DNA of 64,000 nt from Nocardioides massiliensis (GTDB taxonomy: Bacteria; Actinomycetota; Actinomycetes; Propionibacteriales; Nocardioidaceae): assembly GCF_030811215.1 (NCBI RefSeq), contig NZ_JAUSQM010000001.1, positions 930,001-994,000 of the forward strand, written 5' to 3'. Shown in pieces: positions 15,968 through 26,703 of this stretch; within the stretch, counting starts at the first letter, position 1; every line of letters begins with the position of its first letter. A program made the translations under genes and the position numbers. The notes beneath the pieces were generated by a model. That model saw nothing but the letters and a program-made list of their open reading frames with translations. It was not told the DNA's origin and searched no databases.

Positions 15968-16707
15968 GTCGACTGGTCGTGGTCGGTTTCGGGATGGGAC
16001 CGCAGCACCTGACCGACGAGGCCCGGGCCGCCCTCGGCGGCACCGACTACGTCATCGCCTTCCGCAAAGGCCCCGACGATCCGCTGTTGGCAGTGCGCCG
16101 CGAGATCTGCGGTCTCTTCGGTCTCGACCTGGTGGAGATCGACGACCCGGAGCGCGACCGGGCCGACCCCGTCGACTACCCCGCTGCCGTGCGTGCCTGG
16201 CACCGCGCGCGCGTCGACGCCGTTGCCGACGTCCTCCGGTCGCGCGACGGTGGCGCGGCCTTCCTCGTCTGGGGCGACCCGAGCCTCTACGACTCGACGC
16301 TGCGCCTGGTCCAGCAGGTCGCCGCGGTCCTCCCGACGCTGACCTGGACCGCGGTCGCGGGTATCAGCGCCCCGAGCCTGCTCGCAGCGCGGCACCGCAT
16401 CGTGCTGCACGAGGTCGGCGAGCCGGTGCACGTCACCCCCGCTCGGCACCTGCGCGAGGCCATCGTGTCCGGCCAACGCTCCATCGTGGCGATGCTGTGC
16501 TCGTCGGCCACCTTCGACGCCCTCGAGGCACACCCACGCTGGCGGATCTGGTGGGGAGCCAACCTCGGCGCGCCCAGCGAACGACTGCTCGCCGGGCGCG
16601 TGGTCGACGTACTGCCCGAGATCGTCGCGGCACGGGCGGCGGCCAAGGCCGAGGCGGGGTGGGTGATGGACTCCTTCCTGCTGCGCCCACCGGGTGGCGA
16701 GCGGTGA
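15964..16707 (+). CDS. cobF: Precorrin-6A synthase (deacetylating) CobF
   Basis: 247 residues from GTG 15964, which overlaps the cobN stop (GTGA). CobF is the SAM-dependent C1-methyltransferase that also removes the acetyl group, converting precorrin-5 to precorrin-6A; it is specific to the aerobic pathway. Tetrapyrrole methylase features: LVVVGFGMGPQHLT at the N-terminus, AAFLVWGDPSLYDSTLR in the middle, and TAVAGISAPSLLAARHRI. It is followed by cobQ, again with a 4-base overlap. Confidence 0.95.
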   Translation: MSRLVVVGFGMGPQHLTDEARAALGGTDYVIAFRKGPDDPLLAVRREICGLFGLDLVEIDDPERDRADPVDYPAAVRAWHRARVDAVADVLRSRDGGAAFLVWGDPSLYDSTLRLVQQVAAVLPTLTWTAVAGISAPSLLAARHRIVLHEVGEPVHVTPARHLREAIVSGQRSIVAMLCSSATFDALEAHPRWRIWWGANLGAPSERLLAGRVVDVLPEIVAARAAAKAEAGWVMDSFLLRPPGGER

Positions 16708-18188
16708 CCGGCCTCCTCGTCGCCGGCACCACCTCCGACGCCGGCAAATCGATCGTCACCACGGGGCTGTGCCGGGCCCTGGCCCGCCGCGGGGTCCACG
16801 TCGCGCCGTACAAGGCCCAGAACATGTCGAACAACTCCATGGTGTGCCGCAACCCCGACGGCACCACCGCGGAGATCGGACGCGCCCAGTGGATCCAGGC
16901 CCGGGCGGCGCGGGTCACGCCAGAGCCCGCGATGAACCCGGTGCTCCTCAAGCCGGGTTCCGATCGGCGCAGCCACGTGGTGTTGCTGGGACGCCCCGCC
17001 GGTGAGGTCAGCGCCACCGACTTCGCGACCGGTCGGCGACACCTGGCCTCCGCCGCCCACGCGGCGTACGACGACCTTGCGGCTCGCTTCGACATGATCA
17101 TCGCCGAGGGCGCCGGAAGCCCGGCAGAGGTCAACCTGCGGGCCAGTGACTACGTCAACATGGGGCTCGCTCGCCACGCCGATCTGCCGGTGGTCGTCGT
17201 CGGCGACATCGACCGGGGCGGTGTCTTCGCTTCCATGCTCGGCACCCTCGCGCTGCTCGAACCCGCCGACCAACGCTTGGTAGCGGGTTTCGTGGTCAAC
17301 AAGTTCCGTGGTGACCTCGACCTGCTCCGTCCGGGGCTCGACGAGCTGACCCGGCGCACCGGCCGCCCCGTACACGGCGTCCTACCGTGGCATCCCGACC
17401 TGTGGTTGGACTCCGAGGATGCCCTCGACCTGGAGGGCCGCCGCGACCGTCGTGAGGGCCGTCGCCGGGTGGCGGTGATCCGGCTGCCCCGGATCAGCAA
17501 CTTCACCGATGTGGACGCGCTGGGTCTCGAGCCCGCCCTCGATGTCGTCTTCGTGTCCGACCCGCGCGAGGTCGCCGACGCCGACCTCGTGGTGTTGCCC
17601 GGCACCCGTGCCACCATCGCCGACCTGCGCTGGTTGCGCCGTCGCGGTCTGGACCGCGCGCTGATCGCACACGTCGCAGCCGGCAAGCCGCTGCTCGGTG
17701 TGTGCGGTGGGTTCCAGATGCTGGGGCGGCGCATCAAGGATCCCGACGGGGTCGAAGGTCCTGCGGGGATCGACGTCGAGGGTCTCGGGATCCTGCCCGT
17801 GCACACCAGGTTTCGCGCCGACAAGGTGCTGACCCTGCCGACGACCCGCCTGTGGGACACCACCGTGGCCGGCTACGAGATCCATCACGGCGAGGTCACA
17901 CGAGAGGCGGGCACCGACGAGTTTCTCGGGGGAGCCCAGCAGGGAAGCGTCTACGGCACGCTGTGGCACGGCAGTCTCGAGTCCGACGAGTTCCGCAGCG
18001 AGCTGCTCCGCCGCACCCTGGGACTCGCGCCGTCGGGGGCGTCGTTCCCCGAGGCGCGCGAGCGGCGGCTGGAGCTCCTGGCCGACCTGGTCGAGGAGCA
18101 CCTCGACGTGGCCTCGCTCCTGGGGCTCGCCCGCGACGGCGCCCCGGCGGACCTGCCGGTGCTGGGCGCGGAACTGGTGCACCGATGA
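16704..18188 (+). CDS. cobQ: Cobyric acid synthase CobQ
   Basis: 494 residues from GTG 16704. It amidates carboxyl groups b, d, e and g of adenosyl-cobyrinic acid a,c-diamide using glutamine and ATP. The N-terminal dethiobiotin-synthetase-like ATPase shows [17 protein letters not shown] and [10 protein letters not shown]. The middle shows [14 protein letters not shown]. The C-terminal glutamine amidotransferase has the Cys nucleophile in [13 protein letters not shown] and the catalytic His in [11 protein letters not shown]. It sits between cobF and cobK with overlapping stop/start codons. Confidence 0.96.
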   Translation: MTGLLVAGTTSDAGKSIVTTGLCRALARRGVHVAPYKAQNMSNNSMVCRNPDGTTAEIGRAQWIQARAARVTPEPAMNPVLLKPGSDRRSHVVLLGRPAGEVSATDFATGRRHLASAAHAAYDDLAARFDMIIAEGAGSPAEVNLRASDYVNMGLARHADLPVVVVGDIDRGGVFASMLGTLALLEPADQRLVAGFVVNKFRGDLDLLRPGLDELTRRTGRPVHGVLPWHPDLWLDSEDALDLEGRRDRREGRRRVAVIRLPRISNFTDVDALGLEPALDVVFVSDPREVADADLVVLPGTRATIADLRWLRRRGLDRALIAHVAAGKPLLGVCGGFQMLGRRIKDPDGVEGPAGIDVEGLGILPVHTRFRADKVLTLPTTRLWDTTVAGYEIHHGEVTREAGTDEFLGGAQQGSVYGTLWHGSLESDEFRSELLRRTLGLAPSGASFPEARERRLELLADLVEEHLDVASLLGLARDGAPADLPVLGAELVHR

Positions 18189-18910
18189 GGGTGCTCTTGC
18201 TTGGCGGGACCGCGGAGGCCCGCGACTTGGCAGCCCGGCTGGTCGCGGACGGCGTCGACGTGGAGTCCTCGCTCGCCGGCCGGGTCGCACGTCCACGACT
18301 TCCGGTGGGCAAGGTGCGCGTCGGCGGCTTCGGAGGTGTGGCCGGGCTCCGGGCGGCGCTGGCGGCGTACGACGTGGTCGTCGATGCCACTCATCCGTTC
18401 GCGCTCGGGATGTCGGCCAACGCCGCCGCGGCGTGCGCTGCCGAGAACGTTCCGCTGCTGCGGCTGGAACGACCAGCCTGGCCGATCGACCCCACGTGGC
18501 ACCGGGCCGCCGACCACGCCGAGGCCGCGGCCCTGGCCGCTCTGCTCGGCCGTCGTCCGTTCCTCACCGTCGGCCGACAGGAGCTGAGCCGGTTCGTGCC
18601 TGCGTTGCGACACAGGGCAGTGCTGGCGCGCGTGGTCGACGTCCCGGACGTTGCCCTACCGCCGACGTGGGAGCTCCGCACGAGCCGCGGCCCCTACACG
18701 CTGGACGGCGATCGCGCCCTCATGACGACGCATCGCGCCGACGTGCTCGTGACCAAGAACTCCGGGGGCTCCTACACGTGGCCGAAGATGGCCGCGGCCG
18801 CTGAGCTCGCGATCCCGGTCGTCGTCGTCGATCGACCCGCACCGGAGCCAGGCATCGAGGTCGTCAGCGACGCCGGGGCCGCGCGCGCCTGGGTCCGGGC
18901 GCAGGCCTGA
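18185..18910 (+). CDS. cobK: Precorrin-6A reductase CobK
   Basis: 241 residues. NADPH-dependent reduction of precorrin-6A to 6B (dihydro form). It begins [16 protein letters not shown], the nucleotide-binding loop of CobK/CbiJ, followed by [18 protein letters not shown] and [17 protein letters not shown], both family signatures. ATG 18185 overlaps the cobQ stop. Last gene of the cobN operon; a separate riboswitch-controlled unit follows. Confidence 0.95.
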   Translation: MRVLLLGGTAEARDLAARLVADGVDVESSLAGRVARPRLPVGKVRVGGFGGVAGLRAALAAYDVVVDATHPFALGMSANAAAACAAENVPLLRLERPAWPIDPTWHRAADHAEAAALAALLGRRPFLTVGRQELSRFVPALRHRAVLARVVDVPDVALPPTWELRTSRGPYTLDGDRALMTTHRADVLVTKNSGGSYTWPKMAAAAELAIPVVVVDRPAPEPGIEVVSDAGAARAWVRAQA

Positions 18911-18954
18911 TGTGCTCCATCTGGACCGCGAGCCTGCGCAGGGCTGTCAGTTGA

Positions 18955-19130
18955 TACCGTTCGATCGCCGTGGTGCACGGGAAGCCGGTTCAATGCCGGC
19001 GCGGCCCTCGCCACTGTGAGCGCGGAGTTGTGCGACCTCACCGACCCGATCGGGTCGGGGCCACTGGGTGCGAGCCTGGGAAGGCCGGTCGTGGGGCGTT
19101 GATGCGCGAGCCAGGAGACCGGCCACGGCG
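18955..19130 (+). promoter_or_regulatory. Cobalamin riboswitch upstream of btuF
   Basis: Full-size cobalamin riboswitch: GGTGCACGGGAAGCCGGTT, CAATGCCGGCGCGGCCCTCG followed by CCACTGTGAG, then GGCCACTGGG, CCTGGGAAGGCCGG, and the B12 box AGCCAGGAGACC (19109-19120). It ends about 35 nt before the btuF start. It predicts that B12 represses its own import system. Confidence 0.93.
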
Positions 19131-19163
19131 CGTTCACATCCACGAGGGTTTGGAGAACTCACC

Positions 19164-20156
19164 ATGGTCCGCCGTACCGTTTTTCCCTGCGCCCTGTTGC
19201 TCGCCGGCGCTCTGCTGACCGCGTGCGCTGGCGCGCCCGAGGCCGAGAGCACGCCGGCAGCCCCTTCGGAGGCCTTCCCGGTCACGCTCACCAACTGTGG
19301 GCACGAGGTCGTCGTCGACAACGCGCCTGAGCGCGTCATCACCTTGAACCAGGGGGCCACCGAGGTGGTCCTGGCCCTGGGCCTGGACGATCGTCTCGCC
19401 GGCACCGCCTACCTCGACGACGCCGTCTCGCAACGGTGGGCCGACGCGTACGCCGCCGTGCCGGTGCTCGCCGAGGAATACCCGACACACGAGGCGATCC
19501 TCGAGGCGAAGCCCGACCTGGTCTACGCCTCCTACGCGTCGGCGTTCGACCGGGAGGTGGCTGGGGATCGCCCGGCACTCGCCGACCTCGGCGCCGCGTC
19601 GTACCTGTCGCCGTTTGGCTGCGCCGAGGAGGACCACCGTCCCGACCCCACGTTCGACGCGGTGTGGCACGAGCTCACGGACGTCGCCGCCCTGCTCGGT
19701 GCACCAGAGCGTGCGAGCACGCTCATCGACGAGCAGAAGCAGACCCTCGCCGCGGTCCAGGAATCAGCTCCCGGCGCCGGGTTGAAGGCGCTGTGGTTCG
19801 ACTCCGGCGACAAGACCCCCCTGGTCGGAGGGGGCGCAGGCGGCCCGCAGGTGATCCTCGACGCTGTCGGCGCCGAGAACATCTTCGGCAGCATCGAACG
19901 AGGCTGGGGCGAGGCCAGCTGGGAGGACGTGGTCGCCGCCGATCCCGACGTGATCGTGCTGGCCGACGCCAGCTGGTCCACTGCGGCCGAGAAGCGCACG
20001 TTCCTCGAGAAGGACCCGGTCCTGCAGAACCTGACGGCCGTCAAGCAGGGCGCCCTGGTCACGGTCGCCTATTCCGAGGCTACTCCCGGCGTGCGCATGG
20101 TCGACGGGGCCGACGCCGTCGCCGACCAGATCACCGAGCTCGGCCTGGCTCGTTGA
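19164..20156 (+). CDS. btuF: Vitamin B12 ABC transporter, substrate-binding lipoprotein
   Basis: 330 residues from ATG 19164. The lipoprotein signal VFPCALLLAGALLTAC ends in a lipobox Cys for membrane anchoring. The mature part is a periplasmic-binding-type fold: APERVITLNQGATEVVLALG, AKPDLVYASYASAF, and VVAADPDVIVLADASW. It captures corrinoid (or possibly cobinamide) outside the cell and passes it to the permease BtuC. Assignment to B12 rather than iron-siderophore rests mainly on the riboswitch and neighbours. Confidence 0.85.
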   Translation: MVRRTVFPCALLLAGALLTACAGAPEAESTPAAPSEAFPVTLTNCGHEVVVDNAPERVITLNQGATEVVLALGLDDRLAGTAYLDDAVSQRWADAYAAVPVLAEEYPTHEAILEAKPDLVYASYASAFDREVAGDRPALADLGAASYLSPFGCAEEDHRPDPTFDAVWHELTDVAALLGAPERASTLIDEQKQTLAAVQESAPGAGLKALWFDSGDKTPLVGGGAGGPQVILDAVGAENIFGSIERGWGEASWEDVVAADPDVIVLADASWSTAAEKRTFLEKDPVLQNLTAVKQGALVTVAYSEATPGVRMVDGADAVADQITELGLAR

Positions 20157-21204
20157 TGGTGGCGCCGGTACGGCGCGCTGCCAGCTGGGGCCTCCTTGTC
20201 GCGGTCGCGGCACTGGTCGTGATGATCAGTGCCGCGGTCGCGTTGGCAGCCGGCTCCGCAGACGTCCCACTCGACCGCGTCGTCGCGGTCGTGCTGCGGC
20301 GGGCCGGACTCGGTGGCGCGGACGTCACGGTGCTCGAGGACCAGCTCATCTGGCAGCTGCGGATGCCTCGCGTCCTCGGTGCACTTGCCGTCGGCGCGGT
20401 GTTGGCCGTCTGCGGTGCCGTCCTCCAGGCCCTGACGCGCAACGACCTCGCCGACCCCTTCCTGCTCGGCGTCTCCAGCGGCGCCTCGGTCGGCGCCGTG
20501 ACCGTCATCGTTCTCGGCGCCGGCACCGTCGGCCTCGCTGCACACACCCTGCTGCCGATCGCGGCCTTCATCGGTGCGCTGGTTGCCTTGGCGACGGTGT
20601 TGCTCATCGCCTCGCTCGGCGGCGGCGTGACGGCGTTGAGCCCCCACCGCACCATCCTCGCCGGGGTAGCCGTGGCTCACCTGTGTGGCGCCTACACCTC
20701 CATCGTCACCCTGATGCGCGGTGAGGGGGACGCCGCCCGTCGGGTGCTGAGCTGGACCCTGGGCTCACTCGCCGGCCTGCGCTGGGACAGCGCCACCTTC
20801 CTGCTCTCCGTCGCGGCGATCGCCTTGGTCTGGTTCCTGGCATACGCGCAACGGCTCGACGCCTTCACGTTCGGGGAGACCTCGGCACGATCGCTGGGCA
20901 TTCCCGTCACGGCGACCCGGTGGTCGCTGATGATCGGTACGGCGCTGGTCACGGCCGCGTCGGTCGCCTTCGCTGGCGTCATCGGGTTCGTCGGCCTGGT
21001 CGTCCCTCACCTGGTGCGGCCGGTGGTCGGACACCGGCATCGGGCCGTGCTGCCGGCGGCCGCGCTGGCCGGTGGCGTACTCCTGCTCTGGGCCGACACG
21101 GCGGCCCGGTCCATCGTCCCTCGCCAAGAAGTGCCGATCGGTGCCCTGACGGCGCTGATCGGTGTACCTGCGCTCGTCTGGCTGCTCGCCAGGAGGTCCC
21201 GCGC

Positions 21205-21208
<4 letters not shown>
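20156..21208 (+). CDS. btuC: Vitamin B12 ABC transporter, permease BtuC
   Basis: 350 residues with about ten hydrophobic helices; FecCD/BtuC-family permease. Signatures: RMPRVLGALAVGAVLAVCGA, LTRNDLADPFLLGVSSGAS, and FVGLVVPHLVRPVVGHRHR, which contacts the ATPase. ATG 20156 shares one base with the btuF stop. It forms the membrane channel for the substrate delivered by the lipoprotein upstream. Confidence 0.88.
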
Positions 21209-22022
<814 letters not shown>

Positions 22023-22023
<1 letters not shown>

Positions 22024-22727
22024 TGACCGCCACCGCCACGTCCACCGTCCACGTGCTGGTCGGGACCTCCCCCACCGATGCCGCCCGGTTGCCCGCGCTG
22101 CGCTCATTGGCGGCAGACCTCGGTGCCGACCTCGCCTTCCTCCAGCTCGCAGCCCCGTCCCTCGGGGCGGTCCTGGACCGATACGCCGCCGCCGGGACCC
22201 ACCGCGTCATCCTCGTGGGGGTCTCGGGCGGGTCGGGCGGGCCCGGTGTGTCGTGGCTGCGACGGATCGCGGCGGACTGGTGGCGCACCCATGGCGACCC
22301 GGCACCGCGAGTGGCGACGGCGACGTCGTACCTCGACGACCCTGCACAGTGGCACCAGCTCGTCCGCACCGCGCGCGACGTCACCGACGGGGGTCCTGGG
22401 CTGACCTCACCCGCATGGCAGGACGTTCCCGGCCACACGCGTCAGGTGTTCGTCTGTCGAGGCCCCCGCTGCACGGCGGCTGGGGCCGAGGGATCGGCAC
22501 GCGCCCTCGTGGTGGCGATGATGGACGCAGGACTCGATGATGACGACGTGCTGCTCACCCAGACCGGCTGCCAGTTCCCGTGCAATCAAGCGCCGGTGGT
22601 CTCCGTGCAACCCGATGACGTCTGGTACGGCAAGGTCGATGAGGACGGCGCCGCGGAGATCGTGTCCGAGCACCTCGTCGCGGGCCGGCCGGTGCCCCGG
22701 CTACGACTCCCCCGTCGGCGCGGCTGA
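22023..22727 (+). CDS. CbiX-like / thioredoxin-like 2Fe-2S ferredoxin fusion
   Basis: 234 residues. The first ~130 residues (VHVLVGTSPTDAARLPALRS, then HRVILVGVSGGSGGPG) resemble the CbiX/CobN-associated chelatase fold. The last ~100 hold cysteines in VCRGPRCTAAGAEG and TQTGCQFPCNQAPVVSV, the thioredoxin-like 2Fe-2S ferredoxin pattern, ending DVWYGKVD. Such proteins occur in actinobacterial cobalamin clusters; the exact role (redox or cobalt handling) is unknown to me. It is translationally coupled to btuD and converges on cobD with a 27-bp overlap. Confidence 0.75.
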
Positions 22728-23681
22728 GAACCCCGGTCCGGCCTGGCGGCGGCGCCCACGCAGTTCCAGCACGACGACCGCTCCGACGAGCGCCATCACC
22801 CCGACTCGACGAGCCAGGTCCGTGGCCGCAGGGATGTGCGCCGGCCCGACCCACGCCCCATCGCCCATGGCCGCGCGCGCCTCGACCCGCTCGCCGTACG
22901 TGTTGGCTCCTCCGAGCCGTACGCCGAGGGCGCCGGCGAAGGCAGCCTCGACGACACCGGCGTTGGGGCTCGGGTGTTGGCGGGCGTCTCGCCGCCAGGC
23001 GCGCCACGCGCCGGAGGCACGCGTCGGGGCGGCGACCAGCACCCCCAGCCCGCCGTAGCGCGCCCCCGGCAGGCCGAGCAGGTCGTCCAGCCGGGCCGAG
23101 GCCCACCCGAACCGCTGGTAGCGCCGGTTGCGGTGCCCGACCATCGAGTCGAGGGTGTTGGCGGCCCGGTGGCCGAGGAGGCCGGGGACCCCGGCGACCG
23201 CGCCCCACCACAGCGGCGTCGTGACGGCATCGGAGGTGTTCTCGGCGACGGACTCGACCACAGCTCGAGCGACCTCATCGGCTGACAGCCGGGACGTGTC
23301 GCGGCCGACGAGGTGGGTCAGTCGCTGCCGCGCACCGGGCAGGTCGCCGCGGGCGAGCAACGCGTGCACGGCCAGCGCCTCGCGCTCCAGGCTGCGCCCT
23401 CCGAGTACCGTCCAGGTCGCGAGCGCCGTGGCGGCGGCCTGCAGCGCGGGGCGTTCGCGCACCAACCGCTCGACCGCGATGCCGAGTGCGGCACACGCGC
23501 CGGTGAGGACGAGGGCGTGCGTGACACCAGCTCCTCGACAGTCGGCATACGTGCGCTCCTCGAGTCGCGTGGCGAGGCGTCCGAACAGGGCGACCGGATG
23601 CCCGCGGCGCGGATCGCCGAAGCGCCGGTCGGCGACGAACCCGGCGAGCAGTCCCAGGGCGCGAGCGCGGCCACTGCTCAC
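22701..23681 (-). CDS. cobD: Adenosylcobinamide-phosphate synthase CobD
   Basis: 326 residues, membrane protein of the CobD/CbiB family. It attaches aminopropanol (phosphate) to adenosylcobyric acid. Motifs: GFVADRRFGDPRRGHPVALFG, LVGRDTSRLSADEVARAVVE, SVAENTSDAVTTPLWWG and RAANTLDSMVGHRN. GTG 23681 overlaps the stop of the cobB-cobC fusion. Last gene of the leftward chlID-cobA-cobO-cobBC-cobD operon. Confidence 0.95.
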   Translation of the reverse strand: MSSGRARALGLLAGFVADRRFGDPRRGHPVALFGRLATRLEERTYADCRGAGVTHALVLTGACAALGIAVERLVRERPALQAAATALATWTVLGGRSLEREALAVHALLARGDLPGARQRLTHLVGRDTSRLSADEVARAVVESVAENTSDAVTTPLWWGAVAGVPGLLGHRAANTLDSMVGHRNRRYQRFGWASARLDDLLGLPGARYGGLGVLVAAPTRASGAWRAWRRDARQHPSPNAGVVEAAFAGALGVRLGGANTYGERVEARAAMGDGAWVGPAHIPAATDLARRVGVMALVGAVVVLELRGRRRQAGPGFSAAPTGES

Positions 23682-26092
23682 GCGGGTGCGAGGGCGCGCA
23701 CCGCGTCGAGCGCGTCATAGAGCTCCGCGCACGTCCCAGGTGGCCGCACCGCGATGCGGGCCCACGAGGGATCCAGTCCGGGGAACGTGTCCGCCCGGCG
23801 CACCGCCACGCCCCGGCGACGGAGGGCCTCGCGGGTGCCCGGTCCCAGCCGTGCCAGGACGAAGGACGACTCGGAGTCGAGCACCTCCACACCGCGCTCG
23901 CGAAGACGGGTCACCAGGACCGCACGCCACTCCGCGATCCGGAGCGCCCGCTCCCCCGCCTCGGCGACCGCCCTCGGCGTGAGGCATGCGACGGTCGCGT
24001 GGATCGCCGGTGTGGAGACCGACCACGGCACCTGCCGCGCGGCGAGCCCCGCGATCGTGCGTCCGTTGCCGAGCACGTAGCCCGCTCGGATGCCTGGGAT
24101 CGACCAGTGCTTGGTCAGGCTTCGCACCACGAGCAGGCCGCGTCGTCGGTCGTGCGCCAGTGACTCGCGCTCGCCAGCCACCGTGTCCATGAACGCCTCG
24201 TCCACGACGACCAGGCGTTTGGGGCGGCGCAGACGCTCGATGGCGTCCGACCGGTGGAGGACGCCCGTGGGGTTGGTCGGGTTGCCGATGAAGACCAGGT
24301 CGGCGTCCTCGGGGACCTGCTCCGGGTCCAGGCGGAAACCCTCCTCCGCGCGCAGGAGGACAGAGGTGACCTGGTGACCGGCGCGCTCGAGGGCGGCGTG
24401 GGGCTCGGTGAACTGCGGATGGATGACGACGGGACGGCGCCACGCCTTGAGCCGGACCACCAGCTCGAACGCCTCGGACGCACCGGCGGTCAGCAGTACC
24501 TCGTCGGCGCGACGCGCGTAGCGGCGGGCGACCGCCGCACGCGCGGAGGTGGGATCCGGGTAGGCCGTCGACGCCCGGACCCCGGCGGCGAGCGCCTCCT
24601 CCAGCCACGGTGGCCGGGACTCGGAATGGACGTTGACCGCGAAGTCGACCAGGCCGGCACCCACCTCTCGGTCGCCGTGGTGCAGCAGGGGCAGCTCGGG
24701 CAACGCTTCGACGCCGTCGGCGGGCACGACCGCGCCAGGCTGGTGACATGACGCCACCGGGGAGGCAGCGGCGACGGCCTGCGCGAACCGGTCCGCGAGG
24801 TGCGGGTGACCGGCCCAGTGGACGTGGAGGTACGACGCGTGCAGGGTCGGCGAAGCGACGCCGACCAACTCACCGTCGACCTCCCACGCCGAGGCGTGGC
24901 CGCGCACGGGACCCGTCAGCGCCGTGCGATGGAACTCATGGGCAGTGACCTCCTCACCCGCGCGGGTGAGGAGATTGTCTCCTGCGGCGCGGGCGAGCGG
25001 GTAGCGCAACGTCAGCCGCTCGCTCATGACCGCGCTGGCCGACAGCACGCCCGTCATCGCGGCGCCATCGACGGCATCGAGCAGATAGAGGAGCCCGGCA
25101 CACTCGGCGACCGTCGGCAGGCCCGCCGTGACGGCCTCGCGGATCTCCCGGACCAGGGAGCGATTGCCGGCCAGCTGTCGCAGATAGAGCTCGGGGAACC
25201 CGCCCCCGAGGTAGAGAGCGCGCGTGCCGCCCGGGAGCGACCGGTCGCGCAGCGGATCGAAACGGACCACCCGGCACCCGGCAGCCTGGAGCAGCTCGGT
25301 GGTCTCGGCGTACTCGAAGGTGAAAGCGCGACCGCCTGCGACTGCGACGACCGGCTCGCCGCCGACGACGCGCACCTGGGCGGCGGGATCCCAGGGGTCG
25401 ACGTCCAGATCCGGAGCCGCGCGCGCCACCTGGAGGATCGCCTCGAGATCGACGTGGGCGGCGACGTGGTCACTCAGCCGCTCGACGAGGCGCTCGATCC
25501 CGTCGCGCTCCGCCGCCGGGACGAGTCCAAGGTGGCGTGAGGGCGAGGACAGGGAATCATCGGGGGGCACGACTCCCAGCACCGGCAACCGGACGGACCG
25601 CTCGACCTCGGCGACGTTCCGGGCCGAACCGGCGCGGTTGAGGATCACGCCGACCACGTCGATCGAGGGGTCGTACGCCGCCATCCCTGCGACCACGGCG
25701 CCGATCGACCTGGACATCCGGGCGATGTCGACGACGAGTACCACCGGGCTCCTCGTGAGCCGGGCGACGTGGGCGGTGGAGGCGAAGCCGTCGGTGCCCA
25801 GGCGCCCGTCATGCAGGCCCATGACGCCCTCGATGACCGCGATGTCCGCGCCGTGGGCACCGTGCCGCAGCAACGGCGCCACCAGGTCCTCGCCCACCAG
25901 GTGCGGGTCGAGGTTGCGGCCGGGCCGGCCGGTGGCGATGGAGTGGTACCCGGGGTCGATGTAGTCAGGGCCGACCTTGTGCCCGGACACCGTGAGGCCC
26001 CGCGCGCGCAGGGCACCCATCAGGCCGGTCGCGATCGTGGTCTTGCCCTGTCCCGTGGACGGGGCTGCGACAACCAACCGGGGCAGCGTCAC
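23678..26092 (-). CDS. cobB: CobB-CobC fusion: cobyrinate a,c-diamide synthase plus threonine-phosphate decarboxylase-like
   Basis: 804 residues from GTG 26092, overlapping the cobO stop. Residues 1-450 are CobB: P-loop APSTGQGKTTIATG, VIEGVMGLHDG, and a glutamine amidotransferase with Cys in VAECAGLLYLL and His in SYLHVHWAGHP. It amidates the a and c side chains of hydrogenobyrinate. Residues ~455-804 are a PLP aminotransferase-fold CobC: VDFAVNVHSES, NPTNPTGVLHRS, VDEAFMDT, and the PLP Lys near 661 in SLTKHWSIPGIRAGY. It should supply aminopropanol phosphate or a related step used by CobD, encoded next door. No stop or frameshift separates the halves. Confidence 0.93.
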   Translation of the reverse strand: MTLPRLVVAAPSTGQGKTTIATGLMGALRARGLTVSGHKVGPDYIDPGYHSIATGRPGRNLDPHLVGEDLVAPLLRHGAHGADIAVIEGVMGLHDGRLGTDGFASTAHVARLTRSPVVLVVDIARMSRSIGAVVAGMAAYDPSIDVVGVILNRAGSARNVAEVERSVRLPVLGVVPPDDSLSSPSRHLGLVPAAERDGIERLVERLSDHVAAHVDLEAILQVARAAPDLDVDPWDPAAQVRVVGGEPVVAVAGGRAFTFEYAETTELLQAAGCRVVRFDPLRDRSLPGGTRALYLGGGFPELYLRQLAGNRSLVREIREAVTAGLPTVAECAGLLYLLDAVDGAAMTGVLSASAVMSERLTLRYPLARAAGDNLLTRAGEEVTAHEFHRTALTGPVRGHASAWEVDGELVGVASPTLHASYLHVHWAGHPHLADRFAQAVAAASPVASCHQPGAVVPADGVEALPELPLLHHGDREVGAGLVDFAVNVHSESRPPWLEEALAAGVRASTAYPDPTSARAAVARRYARRADEVLLTAGASEAFELVVRLKAWRRPVVIHPQFTEPHAALERAGHQVTSVLLRAEEGFRLDPEQVPEDADLVFIGNPTNPTGVLHRSDAIERLRRPKRLVVVDEAFMDTVAGERESLAHDRRRGLLVVRSLTKHWSIPGIRAGYVLGNGRTIAGLAARQVPWSVSTPAIHATVACLTPRAVAEAGERALRIAEWRAVLVTRLRERGVEVLDSESSFVLARLGPGTREALRRRGVAVRRADTFPGLDPSWARIAVRPPGTCAELYDALDAVRALAPA

Positions 26093-26703
26093 CACTCGAT
26101 CCCCCGTTGGCCCTTCTGTCCGGTGTCCATCGGGTGCTTGACCTTGGTCATGTCGGTGACGAGGTCGGCGACGTCGAGCAGCGCGGGCGCGGCGCGGCGC
26201 CCGGTGACCACCACGTGCTGACGTCCGGGCCGGTCCCGCAACGTCTGCGCGACATCGTCGGCGTCGACCCATCCCCAGGCGATGGGATAGGTGAACTCGT
26301 CCAGCACGTACAAGTCGTGAGCCTCGGCCGCCAGCCGACGCTTGATCTCCTGCCAGCCCTCCGCTGCGGCGCGCGCGTGGTCCTCCTCGTCACCCTGCTT
26401 CTTCGACCACGACCAGCCGGCGCCCATCTTGTGCCACTCGACGGGGCCGCCCTCGCCGGTCTCGGCGTGCAGCTCACCGAGACGCTCCAGGACGGTCTGC
26501 TCCCCGATGCGCCACTTGGCCGACTTCACGAACTGGAAGACCCCGGTGTTCCAGCCCTGGTTCCACCCGCGCAGCGCCAGCCCGAAGGCGGCGGTGGACT
26601 TCCCCTTGCCCTCACCGGTGTGGACCATCAGCAGCGGCCGGTTGCGACGCTGGCGGGTGGTGAGTCCGTCGTCGGGGATGGTGAGCGGCTGTCCCTTGGG
26701 CAT
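26089..26703 (-). CDS. cobO: Corrinoid adenosyltransferase CobO
   Basis: 204 residues. Transfers the 5'-deoxyadenosyl group of ATP to reduced cob(I)yrinic acid diamide. It has the unusual P-loop TGEGKGKSTAAFG, then FQFVKSAKWRIGEQ, LYVLDEFTYPIAWGW, and VVVTGRRAAPALLDVADLVTDM, all CobO/BtuR family blocks. ATG 26703 overlaps the cobA stop; the gene overlaps the cobB-cobC start by 4 bases. Confidence 0.96.
   Translation of the reverse strand: MPKGQPLTIPDDGLTTRQRRNRPLLMVHTGEGKGKSTAAFGLALRGWNQGWNTGVFQFVKSAKWRIGEQTVLERLGELHAETGEGGPVEWHKMGAGWSWSKKQGDEEDHARAAAEGWQEIKRRLAAEAHDLYVLDEFTYPIAWGWVDADDVAQTLRDRPGRQHVVVTGRRAAPALLDVADLVTDMTKVKHPMDTGQKGQRGIEW

Noticed and set aside
15591-16703. Long in-frame extension upstream of CobQ
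   Set aside because: It overlaps cobN and cobF in another frame, is Arg/Pro-rich, and CobQ homology starts exactly at GTG 16704.
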